Below are positions 1 through 9,258 of a stretch of 64,000 bases of DNA, piece by piece. The stretch covers positions 7,638,501-7,702,500 of the forward strand of contig OU964924.1 of assembly GCA_918807975.1 (NCBI GenBank), read 5' to 3'. Every line of letters begins with the position of its first letter. The first letter of the stretch is position 1. The notes under the pieces were generated by a model. That model was not told where the DNA came from, ran no database searches, and worked only from the letters and a program-made list of their open reading frames with translations. The DNA is from Aplidium turbinatum. Taxonomy: Eukaryota > Chordata > Ascidiacea > Aplousobranchia > Polyclinidae. The position numbers were made by a program, and so were the translations under genes.

Positions 1-237
1 TGTAGTCGTTATCACGTTTTTCATTAGCAGTGCCTACTGGACTCCATTTTAAATCTTTTTCCATCTCCAGATGATCATCACGTGCAAAATTGTTGGTCAT
101 TGTATTGATGTCGCTGCTTGGTACAGTGAAGTCATGGCTTGGATAAAACAAGAGATAATTCAGGACTTTCGAATTTCTATATAGTTCTGTGGTATCGCGT
201 GTAACTCCGCTTTGACTGCTGCTGGAGCTTGAAAATT
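1..237 (-). CDS. Probable partial host exon, unknown protein
   Basis: On the minus strand one frame stays open for 78 codons to the window edge, while the other two frames have stops. Just upstream of its first base is a good splice acceptor (pyrimidine-rich tract ending TTCTTGCAG, reverse complement of about 238-250). The exon would start in the middle of a codon (phase-1 intron). The peptide is serine-rich at its start (FSSSSSQSG), then has a hydrophobic patch (LNYLLFYPSHDF) and an acidic, charged end (DDHLEMEKDLKW). No family is recognised and no function is proposed. The amino-acid mix looks like ordinary protein rather than translated AT-rich noise, and no transposon motif is visible. 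The gene would continue beyond the left edge. Openness plus acceptor is the only support. Confidence 0.45.
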
Positions 238-494
238 CTGCAAGAATAATAGGATATAACATCAGAAAATGCAATCGATATAAGATCATTTGTTCTGTAA
301 CTTACCATTTCACTTTTTACATTCTCATTCAATTAAGCTCACATTTTTGCTTCAAGATTTTAGCCAGATGCTACAACAGAGTCCATTGTCTCTGAGGTGT
401 TTGTATGTTGCCCCTAAATAAGATACATACTCATCTTATAAGATATCCGTAAGAGTCCCTGACAAAGATTGCACCAGCGCAAAAAAATGGCCAT
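238..494. other. No feature seen beyond the splice acceptor
   Basis: AT-rich sequence between the candidate exon and the first LINE fragment. It would be intron of the left-edge gene if that exon is real. Nothing else is recognised. Confidence 0.4.
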
Positions 495-944
495 TTGGCA
501 TATCAATATAGTCTAGAGAGATTCATTTCTCACACTGTACCACAAGCTGCATGTAGGCTACGTCTGAAACAGTTCAATCCAATGGAGTCAAACAGCAGTG
601 AATCAAATTCAAAACTCAGCATAGTGTCATACAACTACAGAGGGTTGAACTCTTCAATCCGTGATATTCAACAACTGTGCCAATCTTATGATGTAATATT
701 GCCTCAAGAAACATGGATTGCAAAACAAGACCTACACAGCCTCTTATCTACCAGTAACTATTCCTCTGCCCATGGCATCTTTGATGTATACTACTCAGAG
801 AAGGTTTTGTCAGGTAGACCACAAAGAGGCTCTGCTATCTTATGGAGGAAAAATATCCAGGGTACATTCCACTCAATCTTCGACAATACTATTATAGGTT
901 TGCAAGTTAAAACCCATGAATCTGATCTTTTTATTATAAATATA
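495..944 (+). pseudogene. LINE endonuclease, N-terminal part (split by Penelope)
   Basis: This is the start of an APE-type endonuclease of a non-LTR retrotransposon. An open frame begins at 495, and a likelier start is the methionine at 582. The core runs SIVSYNYRGLN (active-site Asn region), then DVILPQETW (the catalytic Glu is the E of QET), then GRPQRGSAILWRK, which is typical of CR1/L2-group endonucleases. The coding sense stops making sense exactly where the Penelope-like element starts (945), and it resumes after that element at about 6171 with YLPYCC and then LGNFNAG (the GDFN motif). Read across the insertion, the local sense is FIINI followed by YLPYCC. No reverse transcriptase belonging to this copy is visible, and the part downstream of the insertion has stops and frame changes, so it is an old dead fragment. 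Confidence 0.75.
934..944 (+). repeat. 11-bp target-site duplication, left copy
   Basis: TTATAAATATA occurs immediately before the Penelope-like element and again at 6160-6170 immediately after it. Removing the element and one copy restores the LINE endonuclease reading sense. Confidence 0.85.
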
Positions 945-1069
945 TTGAACCATGGGCATACGAAGCCGAGCAACGTTATCAAGTTTAACATATTAAAGAT
1001 TATTATATTTACAAAAAACACAAAACTAAGCAACAATTAAATATCGAACGTTTTCGACATCACAAGATG
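945..1069 (+). repeat. PLE terminal inverted repeat, left
   Basis: Reads TTGAACCATGGGCATACGAA onward and matches the reverse complement of 6008-6132 along about 125 bp with only a few differences. The match ends at CAAGATG; the hammerhead-like CTGA box beyond that point is not part of the repeat. Confidence 0.9.
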
Positions 1070-1880
1070 CCGACATCACATTTAAAGATAAAACCAAATT
1101 TATTGAAATCGACGAAAATGTTAAAGTACATCCACCAATTTCTAAAGAAAGATCTATTCAACATTACGTTAGAAAATGTTTGAAAAAACTCGATAAATAT
1201 CATACATCATAAAATCTCTGATCCCGACTGGAAGTTGCCCTTGAAAATTATATGGTTTGATCAAAGTACATAAGCCAGGCAATCCCGCAAGACCAGTCGT
1301 TTCCATGATTGGCACTCCGGAATATCAACTGGCAAAATTTCTGGACAATATCATAAAGCCGTACATTCCCAACACTTACATGCTAAATTCGACTAAACAA
1401 TTCATGGAAAAGCTGAAGGATTTTAAATGTCCTCCGAATAGTGTTATGGTGAGTTTCGATGTGACATCCCTATTTACTAACGTGCCGCTTCGAGAAACCA
1501 TTGATATTATTGCTGATCACATTTTTAATGACAACCAACCGCATCGACCACTCATTGAGAAAAAGGATTTCATAAAATTGTTAAATCTGGCCACTGAAAC
1601 TTCTTTTTAGCGCACTTAGAAACGAAAATGTTTGAAGTGTTCCGTGATTTTTACCTTAAAATGTATGTACGTTATGTTGACAATATTTTTGCAGTTTTTG
1701 ACAACGATCAGTCTTGTTCCCAATTTTTAAACCTTTTAAATGCTCAACATCAAAATATCAAATTTACAGTTGAAAAATCTGATGACACTATTGCCTTTTT
1801 AGATGTTGAAGAAAAAATAAACTATGACTCGTTTGACACACAAATCTGGAGAAAACCTCCAACACTGGCCTACTTTTAAA
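1070..1880 (+). pseudogene. Penelope-type reverse transcriptase, degraded
   Basis: Successive segments match PLE reverse transcriptase in order. A charged N-terminal part precedes a short stretch with stops (about 1070-1250). The palm region follows at 1257-1610, with IKVHKPGNPARPVVS, GTPEYQLAKFLDNIIKP and VMVSFDVTSLFTNVPL (the DVTSLF motif A is characteristic of PLEs). Motif C comes after 1628 as YVRYVDNIFAVF, where YVDN replaces the usual YVDD, so a catalytic Asp is changed to Asn. The GMSLG/GVAMGSPL motif B expected between them is missing, and the 1600-1630 junction looks like a small internal deletion. With stops and a changed catalytic residue this cannot be functional. Confidence 0.85.
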
Positions 1881-1952
1881 TTACAACGCTTTTTGCCCAA
1901 ATAAGTGGAAATCTAGATTAATCTTAGGCTATGTCTTTTATCTCGTGCCCGT

Positions 1953-2354
1953 TTGGTTTGCTCGACGGACTTATTGTTCCACAATGAAACTAACAAGTTG
2001 AAAAATATGCTACATTTAAATGGATACCCGTCATACTTTTTTGATAAAATATTAAAAGCTTTTTTGGATACGAAACCGAAAGATAAACCCGAAGAAGACG
2101 ATTTTAGCAACTTTTTTGATGTACCATTCTTGGGAAAAGATTCATTAAGATTTTCAAAAAATCTAGCTAAAATTGTCAAAAAGAAATTTGATTGTGACAT
2201 TTACCCTGTGTATAGAACGTTCAAAGTAGGCAGATATTTCCAGCTGAAGTCGCCTACGCCCTTTGCTCTATGTTCTAATGTCGTTTATAAATTCAGTTGT
2301 TTGCGTGATGCAAGCCTGACATACATCGGTATGTCAACAAGACATTTATCGACT
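1953..2354 (+). pseudogene. PLE linker and first half of GIY-YIG endonuclease
   Basis: The C-terminal part of the PLE protein reads through a linker with DVPFLGKDSLRFSKNLAKIV and a Tyr-Pro-Val-Tyr segment. It then enters the endonuclease with NVVYKFSC and LTYIGMSTRHLST. VYKFSC takes the GIY place and TYIGMSTRHL the YIG place with its conserved Arg, as in PLE endonucleases. Sense stops at 2354, where the minus-strand LINE begins, and resumes at 5551 with a histidine- and cysteine-containing continuation. Confidence 0.85.
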
Positions 2355-5300
2355 TTTCTTCTTCGTCGTATGAGCTGTTCTTCGGACTATATGTTTGGGC
2401 ATGATGTCATCAGCCACTCGACAGTCTCGTCATCCAGGGCCTTCAGTCCAAGCGTTCCATGTGGTGGTTGATGGATTGGGCAGTCATGGACGACATGATC
2501 TACTGTCTGGTCTGTGGCGCCACACTCGCATCCCGGTGAGGGAGCCAGGCCCCATCTGCACATGTCTGAACGAAAGCGACCGACGCCGGTTCGTAGGCGG
2601 TTAAGCCGGACCCACGCGAGTCTTGCGAGGGACATTCCCGGAGGGTGGGGATCGACGTCGGGTAGGAAATCACGGAGTCGGGAGGTGTTGTTTTGCCACT
2701 CCATGTTCCATGTGTAGTTCGTCCAGTGTGCCGCACTTATTCCAAGATCTTCAACGTTGTTCAGAAGCTGTCGTGCGGCGGGCACAAATGGGCGTCTTGA
2801 TTTCAGTCGCTGCTGTTCTCCAGGTAGGCGCTGGAGTGTACTGTGGAGGAGGTGGTCGGGGTCCAGTGCGCGACGTGCAAGAGAAATCATGGCTCCTTTA
2901 CGGCGAAGCTCAGCAGGTTGGATGCCTGCAAGGATGGGAAGGCAGTCCGTTGGAGTGGGACGCAGGCATCCAGTCACAGTGCGTAGTGCGTCATTGATGG
3001 CGGTGTCAATGTGGCGGGTGTGAGAGCTGCGGCACCACACTGGTGCGCAGTACTCAGCGGTAGAATGAACGAGGGCCAAGGTAGCTGTGCGAAGGGTTTT
3101 CGCATCAGCTCCCCAGCCGGAACCCGCCAGCCGCCTCAAAAGTGCAACGCGCGCAGATAGTTTTTTGCGTAGTGACTCTAGGTGTCGTCGGTACGTGAGT
3201 GACCTGTCCAGGGTTACGCCGAGGTAGGTGGGTTCGGCGCAGTAGGGGAGGGGTTCGTCATCGGTGGTAATGTTGATCTCACGTTTTGCTTCCTTGTTGT
3301 TTAGATGGAAGGCCGCCGACACTGTCTTTGCCTTGCTGAGCTGTAGCTTCCATTTCTGGAGATATGTTGATATAGTTGACATGTCCTGGCTTAGGTTTCT
3401 CTCCATTGACTGCCAATCTCCGGCTGGATGCAGGAGAGCCAGATCGTCTGCGTAAGCATACTTCCTGGAGATGGTGTCAGGCAGGTCATAGATGTAAGTG
3501 TTAAAGAGGAGGGGAGCCAGGACAGAGCCCTGTGGGACGCCGTTCCTGAGTCGACGTAGTCTACTTCGTCGGCCGCTACCGGTGGAAAGGGTAAAGCTGC
3601 GGTTTTGCACAAGTTCCATAATCATATGGACCATGTGCCTGTCAGGAAGGAGACGAAGTAGTTTGCAGGTAAGGCCGCTGTGCCATACAGTGTCGTAGGC
3701 AGCCGTGAGATCGACAAACACGGCGCCAGCCTTCTTTTTTGCCGAGAAGCTGTCCTCGATGTCTTGGGTCATCAGAGTGACCTGGTCTACGGTTGATCTT
3801 CCGTGGCGAAAGCCGACTTGTTCCCGAGGGAGCTGAGGGTCTATTATCGGTTCGACACGGGCGTAGATAAGTCTCTCGAGTATCTTGAAGGGGATACAGA
3901 GCAGAGAGATGGGACGGTAGCTCTTCGGATCCCCTGGGGGCTTCTTCGGCTTTGGGACTGCAACCACTAGGGCTCTTCTCCAGATTCTTGGGATGCGCAG
4001 GTGACGCAGGCAGCAGGAAAGGAAGTCTTTTAACCAGGACCTCATAGAGGGGGCAGCATGGAGTATTAGTTCCGGGCATAGGTGGTCAAGGCCCGGGGAT
4101 TTGCCTGGCTTTAGGTGCTGGAGGGCGGAGGCAAATTCTTCTGGGGTAAACTCACCAGAGATGTTGCCCTCGACAGGTGTTGGGACCTTCCAGAGGTCCG
4201 TCATTTCCTTGAGGACGGACTTGTCTGATTCACGGTCTCTCGTTCTGTGCACTCCATTTTTCACAAGTTGTGAGGCGATTGCATTTGCCGAAATGGGGCA
4301 TTGGCGACGAGAGGCACGTGATCTGCCAGTGAGGTTGTTGAGTGTACTCCATGCTGTGCGGCTGGAGTGCGTGAAGTCGATTGAGTCTATGGCTTCTGTC
4401 CAGCGCTTCTTCCTCTTTGAATCCAATCTTGCCAGCAGGGCTGTTGCTGAGTTGGTGGTGGCGGTGCCCTGGGGGGAACGGAGGAAGTCGCGGTAGAGGC
4501 TGTCGCACTCCACATTCCAGCAAGGTATGTAGTTTTTCCGTCGAACGCGCGGGATGGAGTCTTTTGCCGCAGATATGATTGCATCACAGAAGTCCTGGTA
4601 GGCTTCATCCACTTTGATGGTGTGTGGGGATGGGAGGTACTGCGTAGCTTCGTTTGTGAGGAAGCTGTAGTATTCCCAATCGGCCTTTCTGAAGTTCCAT
4701 CGCTTGACAGGCTTGCTCGGAATAGGTGTGGCAAGCAAGGGGGCCGTGATTAGCGAGGGTCGGTGTTGAGACCTTGGGAACTTCTCTAGCACACGTCTGT
4801 CCGGCTGGCGATCATCGGGGTCATCGCTTGCGAAAGCCAGGTCTGGGTTCGTGCCAGTGTTCCAACGACCGGAGTGGAAGCTCGGTGCGCCCTTAGGATC
4901 GTATAAGAGGGCGAGGTTGTTGTTGGTTGCCCAAGCGGCCAGACTTTCTCCGTCGTTGTTGATGGAGTTGTAGCCCCAGTCAGTGTGGTGGCAGTTAAAA
5001 TCGCCAGCGTAGAGGCTGGGGTGGGGGAACACTGGGATGGCTGTTGATGTTATCCGCGAAGGTGGGGGCTTGTAGACATTGACGATGTTGTAGCCTGCTA
5101 CATCTACACAAAGCCACTCGATCTCCGATTGAGCTTGGGATTGGTCAACCAAGGACCAGCTCAGCCGGTCATGGACAAACGTGGCGAGGCGTGTTTCCTG
5201 CTGCAGGTTGCGCCTGCGAGTGTGAAGTTGGTTATTACCAACTTTTCCACAGACGTACAGTGAGTCTCCTGGAGGAGGATGATGAGGGCTTGATGCTTGG

Positions 5301-5550
5301 TGGCCAGGTGCTCGATGATGTTGAGCTTGCTGGCCGTGATGCCCTCGGTGTTCAGCTGCAGTACGGTGGGTCGTCGGTACTTTTCGACAGTGCGAGCACT
5401 GCCGTGCCCTGAAAAGGGCATTTCCCTACCCACCCTGCGCTGAACAGTCTCATTAGCTCTTGTTTGACAAGCTTCGTTTCGCATACGTATTTGTATAATT
5501 TCGTATGTTACTGACGGGGGGGACCACGTGAAGGTGCTTGTCTTCCTCCC
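2355..5550 (-). mobile_element. LINE with EN-RT, (ACG)n-type 3' tail, inserted in the PLE
   Basis: A 3.2-kb non-LTR retrotransposon on the minus strand sits inside the PLE GIY-YIG gene and is flanked by CGACT (2350-2354 and 5551-5555), a short target duplication. Its 3' end, at the low-coordinate side, is a short ACG/AAG-rich tail after GCTCATACG. Related copies at 13.6 and 18.9 kb end in (ACG)n after GCTCACACG. The body codes endonuclease, reverse transcriptase and a C-terminal zinc knuckle. No separate ORF1 is visible, so it is either a single-ORF family or slightly 5'-truncated. GC content is clearly higher than the host sequence around it. The family is Jockey/CR1-group by motif style; the exact clade was not determined. 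Confidence 0.92.
2387..5484 (-). pseudogene. LINE polyprotein: APE endonuclease + reverse transcriptase + zinc knuckle
   Basis: Two overlapping open frames make one coding region of roughly 1,030 residues. The upstream piece (5484-5161) holds the endonuclease start, LQLNTEGI (Asn) and LLQETH (Glu). The main piece (from 5152) has 921 residues: GDFN at 50-53, SQH at 128-130, SYRPISLL at 411-418, VDLTAAYD at 480-487 (RT motif A), GVPQGS at 538-543, YADD at 567-570 (motif C), and a C-terminal CECG...DH...HDC knuckle near 875-891. The frames shift near 5195, where a one-base loss would explain the change from RKHASPR to the expected RKHGLATFVHD. All catalytic motifs are otherwise present, so this is a young, nearly intact copy. 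It makes a nicking endonuclease and reverse transcriptase for target-primed insertion. Confidence 0.92.
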
Positions 5551-6007
5551 CGACTAGAGCTGGGGAACACCTCAATTTGAATTCCGTACAGAAAAGCGCA
5601 ATTAAAGATCACATTTTCTCATGTACAGAATGTCAAAACAACGTTTCTATCAAGCAATTTGAGATCATGTCCAGAGGCAGGTCTGAGTATCAAACTAAGA
5701 TCTTGGAAGCCTTGTACATAAAACGTCACAATCCACTTTTGAACAGACAATTGTATGCTTGCGGCTCGTCTTTCTTGCTCTCTGTATTTTAAAATTAGTT
5801 TTTTCCCACCTTGCCGTTCTACCATATCATGTGATCTGTTTAACACCTTTTGATGCAGTTGCCTTTGATTCTCGTGGAGCCTATCGTTGAGTATGAGCTA
5901 GTCAGAAGTGCTGTGCAGTTTTTGTCTTTTCCTGTTTATAGATTTAGTTAACCATTGTATTTTATTCAGATGTAGTTGAGTTGTATGTACATTATTCCTG
6001 AAGAGGA
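5551..6007 (+). pseudogene. PLE GIY-YIG endonuclease, second half, and 3' UTR
   Basis: The PLE sense resumes after the LINE with RAGEHLNLNSVQKSAIKDH, then a Cys-x2-Cys (FSCTECQ) and KILEALYIKRHNPLLNRQL. The EALYIK..NP.LN segment is the conserved end of PLE GIY-YIG domains, with the Glu and Asn positions kept. The frame ends at 5792. From 5793 to 6007 is the untranslated 3' part, which ends in the hammerhead-like box. Confidence 0.85.
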
Positions 6008-6036
6008 CATCTTGTGATGTCGAAAACGTTCGATAT
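5998..6036 (+). ncRNA. Hammerhead-ribozyme-like core at PLE 3' end
   Basis: CTGAAGA (5998-6004) is followed by G, a perfect 6-bp stem GACATC (6006-6011) / GATGTC (6016-6021) with loop TTGT, and then GAAA (6022-6025). This is the conserved order CUGANGA, stem II, GAAA of the hammerhead. PLEs are reported to carry hammerhead motifs in their terminal repeats. Stem I and stem III cannot be drawn convincingly by eye, and one G between the box and the stem is unpaired, so catalytic activity is not claimed. Confidence 0.5.
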
Positions 6037-6132
6037 TTAATTTTTGCGTAGTTTTGTGTTTTTTGTAAATATAATAATCTTTAATATGTTAAACTTGATA
6101 ACGTTGCTCGGCTTCGTATGCCTATGGTTCAA
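6008..6132 (-). repeat. PLE terminal inverted repeat, right
   Basis: Reverse complement of 945-1069. It is followed by a 27-bp tail and then the 11-bp target duplication at 6160-6170. Confidence 0.9.
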
Positions 6133-6159
6133 CAAGACAAACTCTCTACCGAAGCTGTG

Positions 6160-6350
6160 TTATAAATATATATTTGCCATACTGCTGTAAAGCCAATAAA
6201 GATATGCCTATTGAATACTTAGGCTAAATAAAATTACCCATATGTATGACGTAATAGGAGCTTCTAACGTCTGTATACTGGGAAATTTCAATGCTGGAAT
6301 AACTAACTTTTTCAAGAAGCTTCTAAATGATTTCCGTCAAGAGCTTATCG
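6160..6350 (+). pseudogene. LINE endonuclease, part downstream of the PLE insertion
   Basis: Starts with the second copy of TTATAAATATA. The sense continues from the fragment at 495-944: INIYLPYCCKANKDMP, then in another frame NVCILGNFNAGI, which is the GDFN motif with Asn for Asp. Stops and a frame change show long decay. The boundary with the next repeat near 6350 is approximate. Confidence 0.65.
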
Positions 6351-6389
6351 CTTGTTTACAGTTATTTGTTTTTGTTTACAGTAGATGCA

Positions 6390-6500
6390 TTAGGTTATTT
6401 TCTGACGAGGGCAAAGAGTTTTGCCGAAAACGTTCGAATTTACTTGTTCATTTAAAAACAAAGCGTCTACAGACGTTAAATCAACATAGAAAAGAAGTGA
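6390..6500 (+). repeat. Second PLE-like 3' end with hammerhead-like core
   Basis: CTGACGA (6402-6408), an unpaired G, stem GGCAAA (6410-6415) / TTTGCC (6420-6425) with loop GAGT, then GAAA and ACGTTCGA. The layout is the same as at 5998-6036 but with different, still perfectly paired, stem bases. It is the 3' end of a related but distinct PLE, of which nothing else is seen here. It runs into a GTCTACAGAC motif at 6465-6474. Confidence 0.45.
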
Positions 6501-6510
6501 GTTTTTGAAT

Positions 6511-7050
6511 GGGCCAGAACCGTGGTCGCATTATCAGGTAAAGTAGTGGTCTTCAGAAACACAGATGAATAACATTTTTTGTACCGCAGTCTATACAAAA
6601 GTGTTGATAAACAAAGATTCTAAATTACTACTTTATCGCTAACGTCATCAAACAATCTAAAGCTATTGAAGTATCATTGCTAATAAGATTTTTATTCGTA
6701 GCTCTGTACGTTACGCATAAACCTTGTGTTTCTAAGCACATTTCAATTGCATCTAATTGACAGGTCAAATTTGGTCGGCACTTCATTGCGTGAAATAGGT
6801 CATGCATTTAGAAACACGTTTGTCAACCTTAATCTCATAAAATGCAATCTTTCATTTATCAAAAACATTTGCATGAGTGTAGGCCTACCTTGATCAAGCT
6901 CTAATTCTATCGCATGCAATTGTTTAGTATCAAAAATATACCTTTCAATCCTAAAAGCCATTTTTCTACAGTTTTCTTCTTGCTCATCTTGTTGTGTTAA
7001 AATAAAGGTTTCTTTCTTTTTCAAAATAAAAAGTTTCTTTTCTTTTCAAA
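6511..7050. other. No feature recognised
   Basis: AT-rich sequence without a coding frame, tail or terminal repeat that I can identify. Confidence 0.4.
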
Positions 7051-7344
7051 TAAAAATCGTCTCCAGCCGGCTAGTCTGAAAACATGCCATGAACTGTTTG
7101 AGCCAAAGTTAGTTTCTGTGAAACTACTGCATGGTGAACTTCAGGCAAGAGCCAAGTAGGGCAATCACTGCTAGAAGCAAGCAGCTTTCACAATGATAAA
7201 AATCGTCTCCAGCCGACTAGTCTGAAAACACGCCATGAACTGTTTGAGCCAAAGTTAGTTTCTTTGAAACCACTACATGGTGAACTCTAGGTAAGAGCCA
7301 AGTAGGGCAATCACTGCTAGAAGAAAACAGCTTTCACAATGATG
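7051..7344 (+). repeat. 146-bp tandem duplication, two copies
   Basis: Copy one is 7051-7196 and copy two 7197-7344. Both begin TAAAAATCGTCTCCAGCCG and end CTTTCACAATGA, with roughly ten differences between them. No coding sense is shared; it looks like a local duplication of old age. Confidence 0.9.
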
Positions 7345-7350
7345 ACCCAG

Positions 7351-7430
7351 CCAGCAAAATCTTTCATTTTTACATCGATTCATTGTCTGTAGACGTTAAA
7401 CCAAGGTAAAAAAACGAATGTTGCCAGCTA
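7351..7430. repeat. 80-bp imperfect palindrome
   Basis: Centred on GTCTGTAGAC (7387-7396). Outer parts pair as GCCAGCAA with TTGCCAGC, and TTTTTAC with GTAAAAAAA. It shares its core and its A/T-run spacing with the palindrome at 9188-9258, so both are probably copies of a small foldback element. Confidence 0.6.
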
Positions 7431-8006
7431 CGACTCTATTCTGTCACACCTGGGAGTATTTTTGTGTGCTCAGTTATTAAGTTGTTGTTTGTTTGTTTAC
7501 ATTAAAATTCACACTTTGTTTTAGGCATGCGAGAAAGCTGTTTTGAGAAAGCGCTTTTCAATTGTCTGAGATACAAGATTTGCTCCAAACCTACCTCCGA
7601 GCACATGCTTGGACAACAAGTTGAAAGTTTTGCGTTGTTGTAACTTCTTGTTTCTTTAAGTTAATCGCAGTTTGTGCCGCTTACTTTTAAGAAAATGGGC
7701 GAGTAAGCGAGCCGTCGAGAAAAAATACGCTCCAGAGCGAAAAACTGGGCGCTTAAGTGAGTTCTCTTGCTTAGAAATGTTTTTCCCGCCAAAATATCAG
7801 GTCTCCTCTCAGCTCAGTATCCAGACAGGGCAGGGCAGTATCGTTAAAGGATTTCGTTAAGTTTTGATCCCAACCCGTTCTTATTAATGTTGCGGGCTGA
7901 ACTGGCGGTGACCGTACTCGAAATAGCCCATAGAAAGCACAATACTTTCCAATTTCAAATCCAAAACAGGATCTCAGCAGAAAACCATTGCCATTGTACA
8001 CTGGGT
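7431..8006. other. No gene recognised
   Basis: A GC-richer patch at 7670-7860 has an open frame of 62 codons but no family motif. Nothing else is seen. Confidence 0.35.
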
Positions 8007-8612
8007 AATGATGATGGCGTATGAGCGATGTTTCCAGGCTAGATTGGAGGGCAGGAAATCTTCAGCCACTCAGCAGTCTCGTCGTCCAGGATTCTCAGAC
8101 CATGCGCACCGTGTGGAGGCCGGTGGATTAGGCAGTGGTGGATGACATGGTCTGCGGTTTGTTCCGTGGCACCACACTCGCATTCTGATGAAGGAGCCAG
8201 GCCCCACTTGTGCATGTCCGAACGAAAGCGGCCGACGCCAGTTCGCAGGCGGTTAAGCCTGACCCACGCAAGCCTTGCGAGGGACATCCCTGGTGGACGG
8301 GGATCGGCGTCAGGTATGAAGTCACGGAGCGTGGAGGTGTGATTTTGCCACTCCGTGTTCCACATGTGGTTCGTCCAGTGTGCCGCACTTAAACCAAGTT
8401 CTTCTGCGTTCTTAAGGAGTTGTTGTGCGGCAGGCACAAAGGGGCGTCTTGATTTCAACCGCTGCTTTATAGGTGGTGGTCTCTTGAGTGTTGCATGGAG
8501 GAGATGGTCGGGGTCCAAAGCGCGGCGAGCGAGAGAAATCGTGGCTCCTTTACGGCGTAGCTCAGCGGGTTGGATGCCTGCTAGGATGGGTAGACAGTCC
8601 GTTGGAGTGGGA
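8007..8612 (-). mobile_element. LINE 3' fragment, same family as 2355-5550
   Basis: The last ~200 codons of the LINE are preserved in one frame (stop near 8039): PFVPAAQQLLKN, WVRLNRLRTGVGRFRSDM, then the knuckle CECGATEQTADHVIHHC. It is closely similar to the copy at 2.4 kb. The 5' break is near 8612, after GGAGTGGGAC. The 3' tail after GCTCATACG is ATC-rich. It is 5'-truncated, as is usual for LINE insertions. Confidence 0.9.
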
Positions 8613-9187
8613 CAAAAATAGGGTAATAAAACAGCGGTAATAAAAATTAGCGGAGGAATGATCTTGCTGGTTGTTACCAGTCACCCACGCTGACACGAAA
8701 TTCTGTTTCCAACATTTCAACCTCACTGAGGTGTCTGAATGCTTCAATAAGCAGTAAATTGCGGGTTTGCATCCTTCGCTTTTTGCAGCATTTTTTACAC
8801 AACTTCTGGGAAGCCATGACTGAAAGACTGCAACAACTTCAAATGGTTAAAGAACAGTCAGTTGCTTGGTCCACTCTGCTGTACTTTAGCGCGAACTGCT
8901 ATGCTTTGGCGCGAACTTTTTAAAACGTGACGTCATTAAGGATTAGATACTCACGTGACCGCGATTCAAGCGAGCAAAATCTTCGTCGAGGTTGCCAGTG
9001 TAGACGAAACGAGCTTAATCACTAGCTTGAGCAAGAATTTCTAAGCAAGAACACTTTCTCGTGTAGACGCACCTTCATCGTAAACCTGATTTAAAATGAG
9101 CCCTGTCGCTAAAAGACCTTAGCAGTTGAGCAGTTGTCTTTTTAAAATAAATTGGATTGGGAAACAAAGGCTCTACATCTCAGACTA
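8613..9187. other. No feature recognised
   Basis: Contains a CpG-bearing patch (8925-9070) with TGTAGACGAAACG and TGTAGACGCACC, which look like the edges of an unidentified DNA repeat. No coding sense is seen. Confidence 0.3.
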
Positions 9188-9258
9188 CAAATCAACCATA
9201 TTTTTACATTGATTCAACGTCTGCAGATGTTGAATCAGTGAAAAAAACGGTTGATTTG
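9188..9258. repeat. 71-bp palindrome
   Basis: CAAATCAACC at the left pairs with GGTTGATTTG at the right, and TTGATTCAACGTCTGCAG with the following inverted half. The centre is CTGCAG at 9221-9226. Few mismatches. Same core type as 7351-7430. Confidence 0.75.

Larger units (their letters stand above)
945..6159 (+). mobile_element. Penelope-like element (PLE), RT plus GIY-YIG, interrupted by a LINE
   Basis: The element is bounded by an 11-bp target duplication and by 125-bp terminal inverted repeats (945-1069 and 6008-6132), followed by a 27-bp tail to 6159. Inside, on the plus strand, are a Penelope-type reverse transcriptase (about 1070-1880), a linker (1953-2230) and a GIY-YIG endonuclease split by a minus-strand LINE at 2355-5550. 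Total length is about 5.2 kb with the LINE and 2.0 kb without it. Inverted terminal repeats and target duplications of this size are known for PLEs. The copy is degraded (stops, and an internal loss in the reverse transcriptase), so it is not active. Confidence 0.88.

Noticed and set aside
3642-4079. 145-codon and other frames inside the LINE
   Set aside because: Shadows of the real LINE frame in other frames; the high GC content keeps them open.
7670-9060. Inverted similarity between about 7755-7790 and 9035-9060 (TTCTAAGCAAGA)
   Set aside because: Only about 15 bases match and the surrounding sequence does not align, so no element can be drawn.
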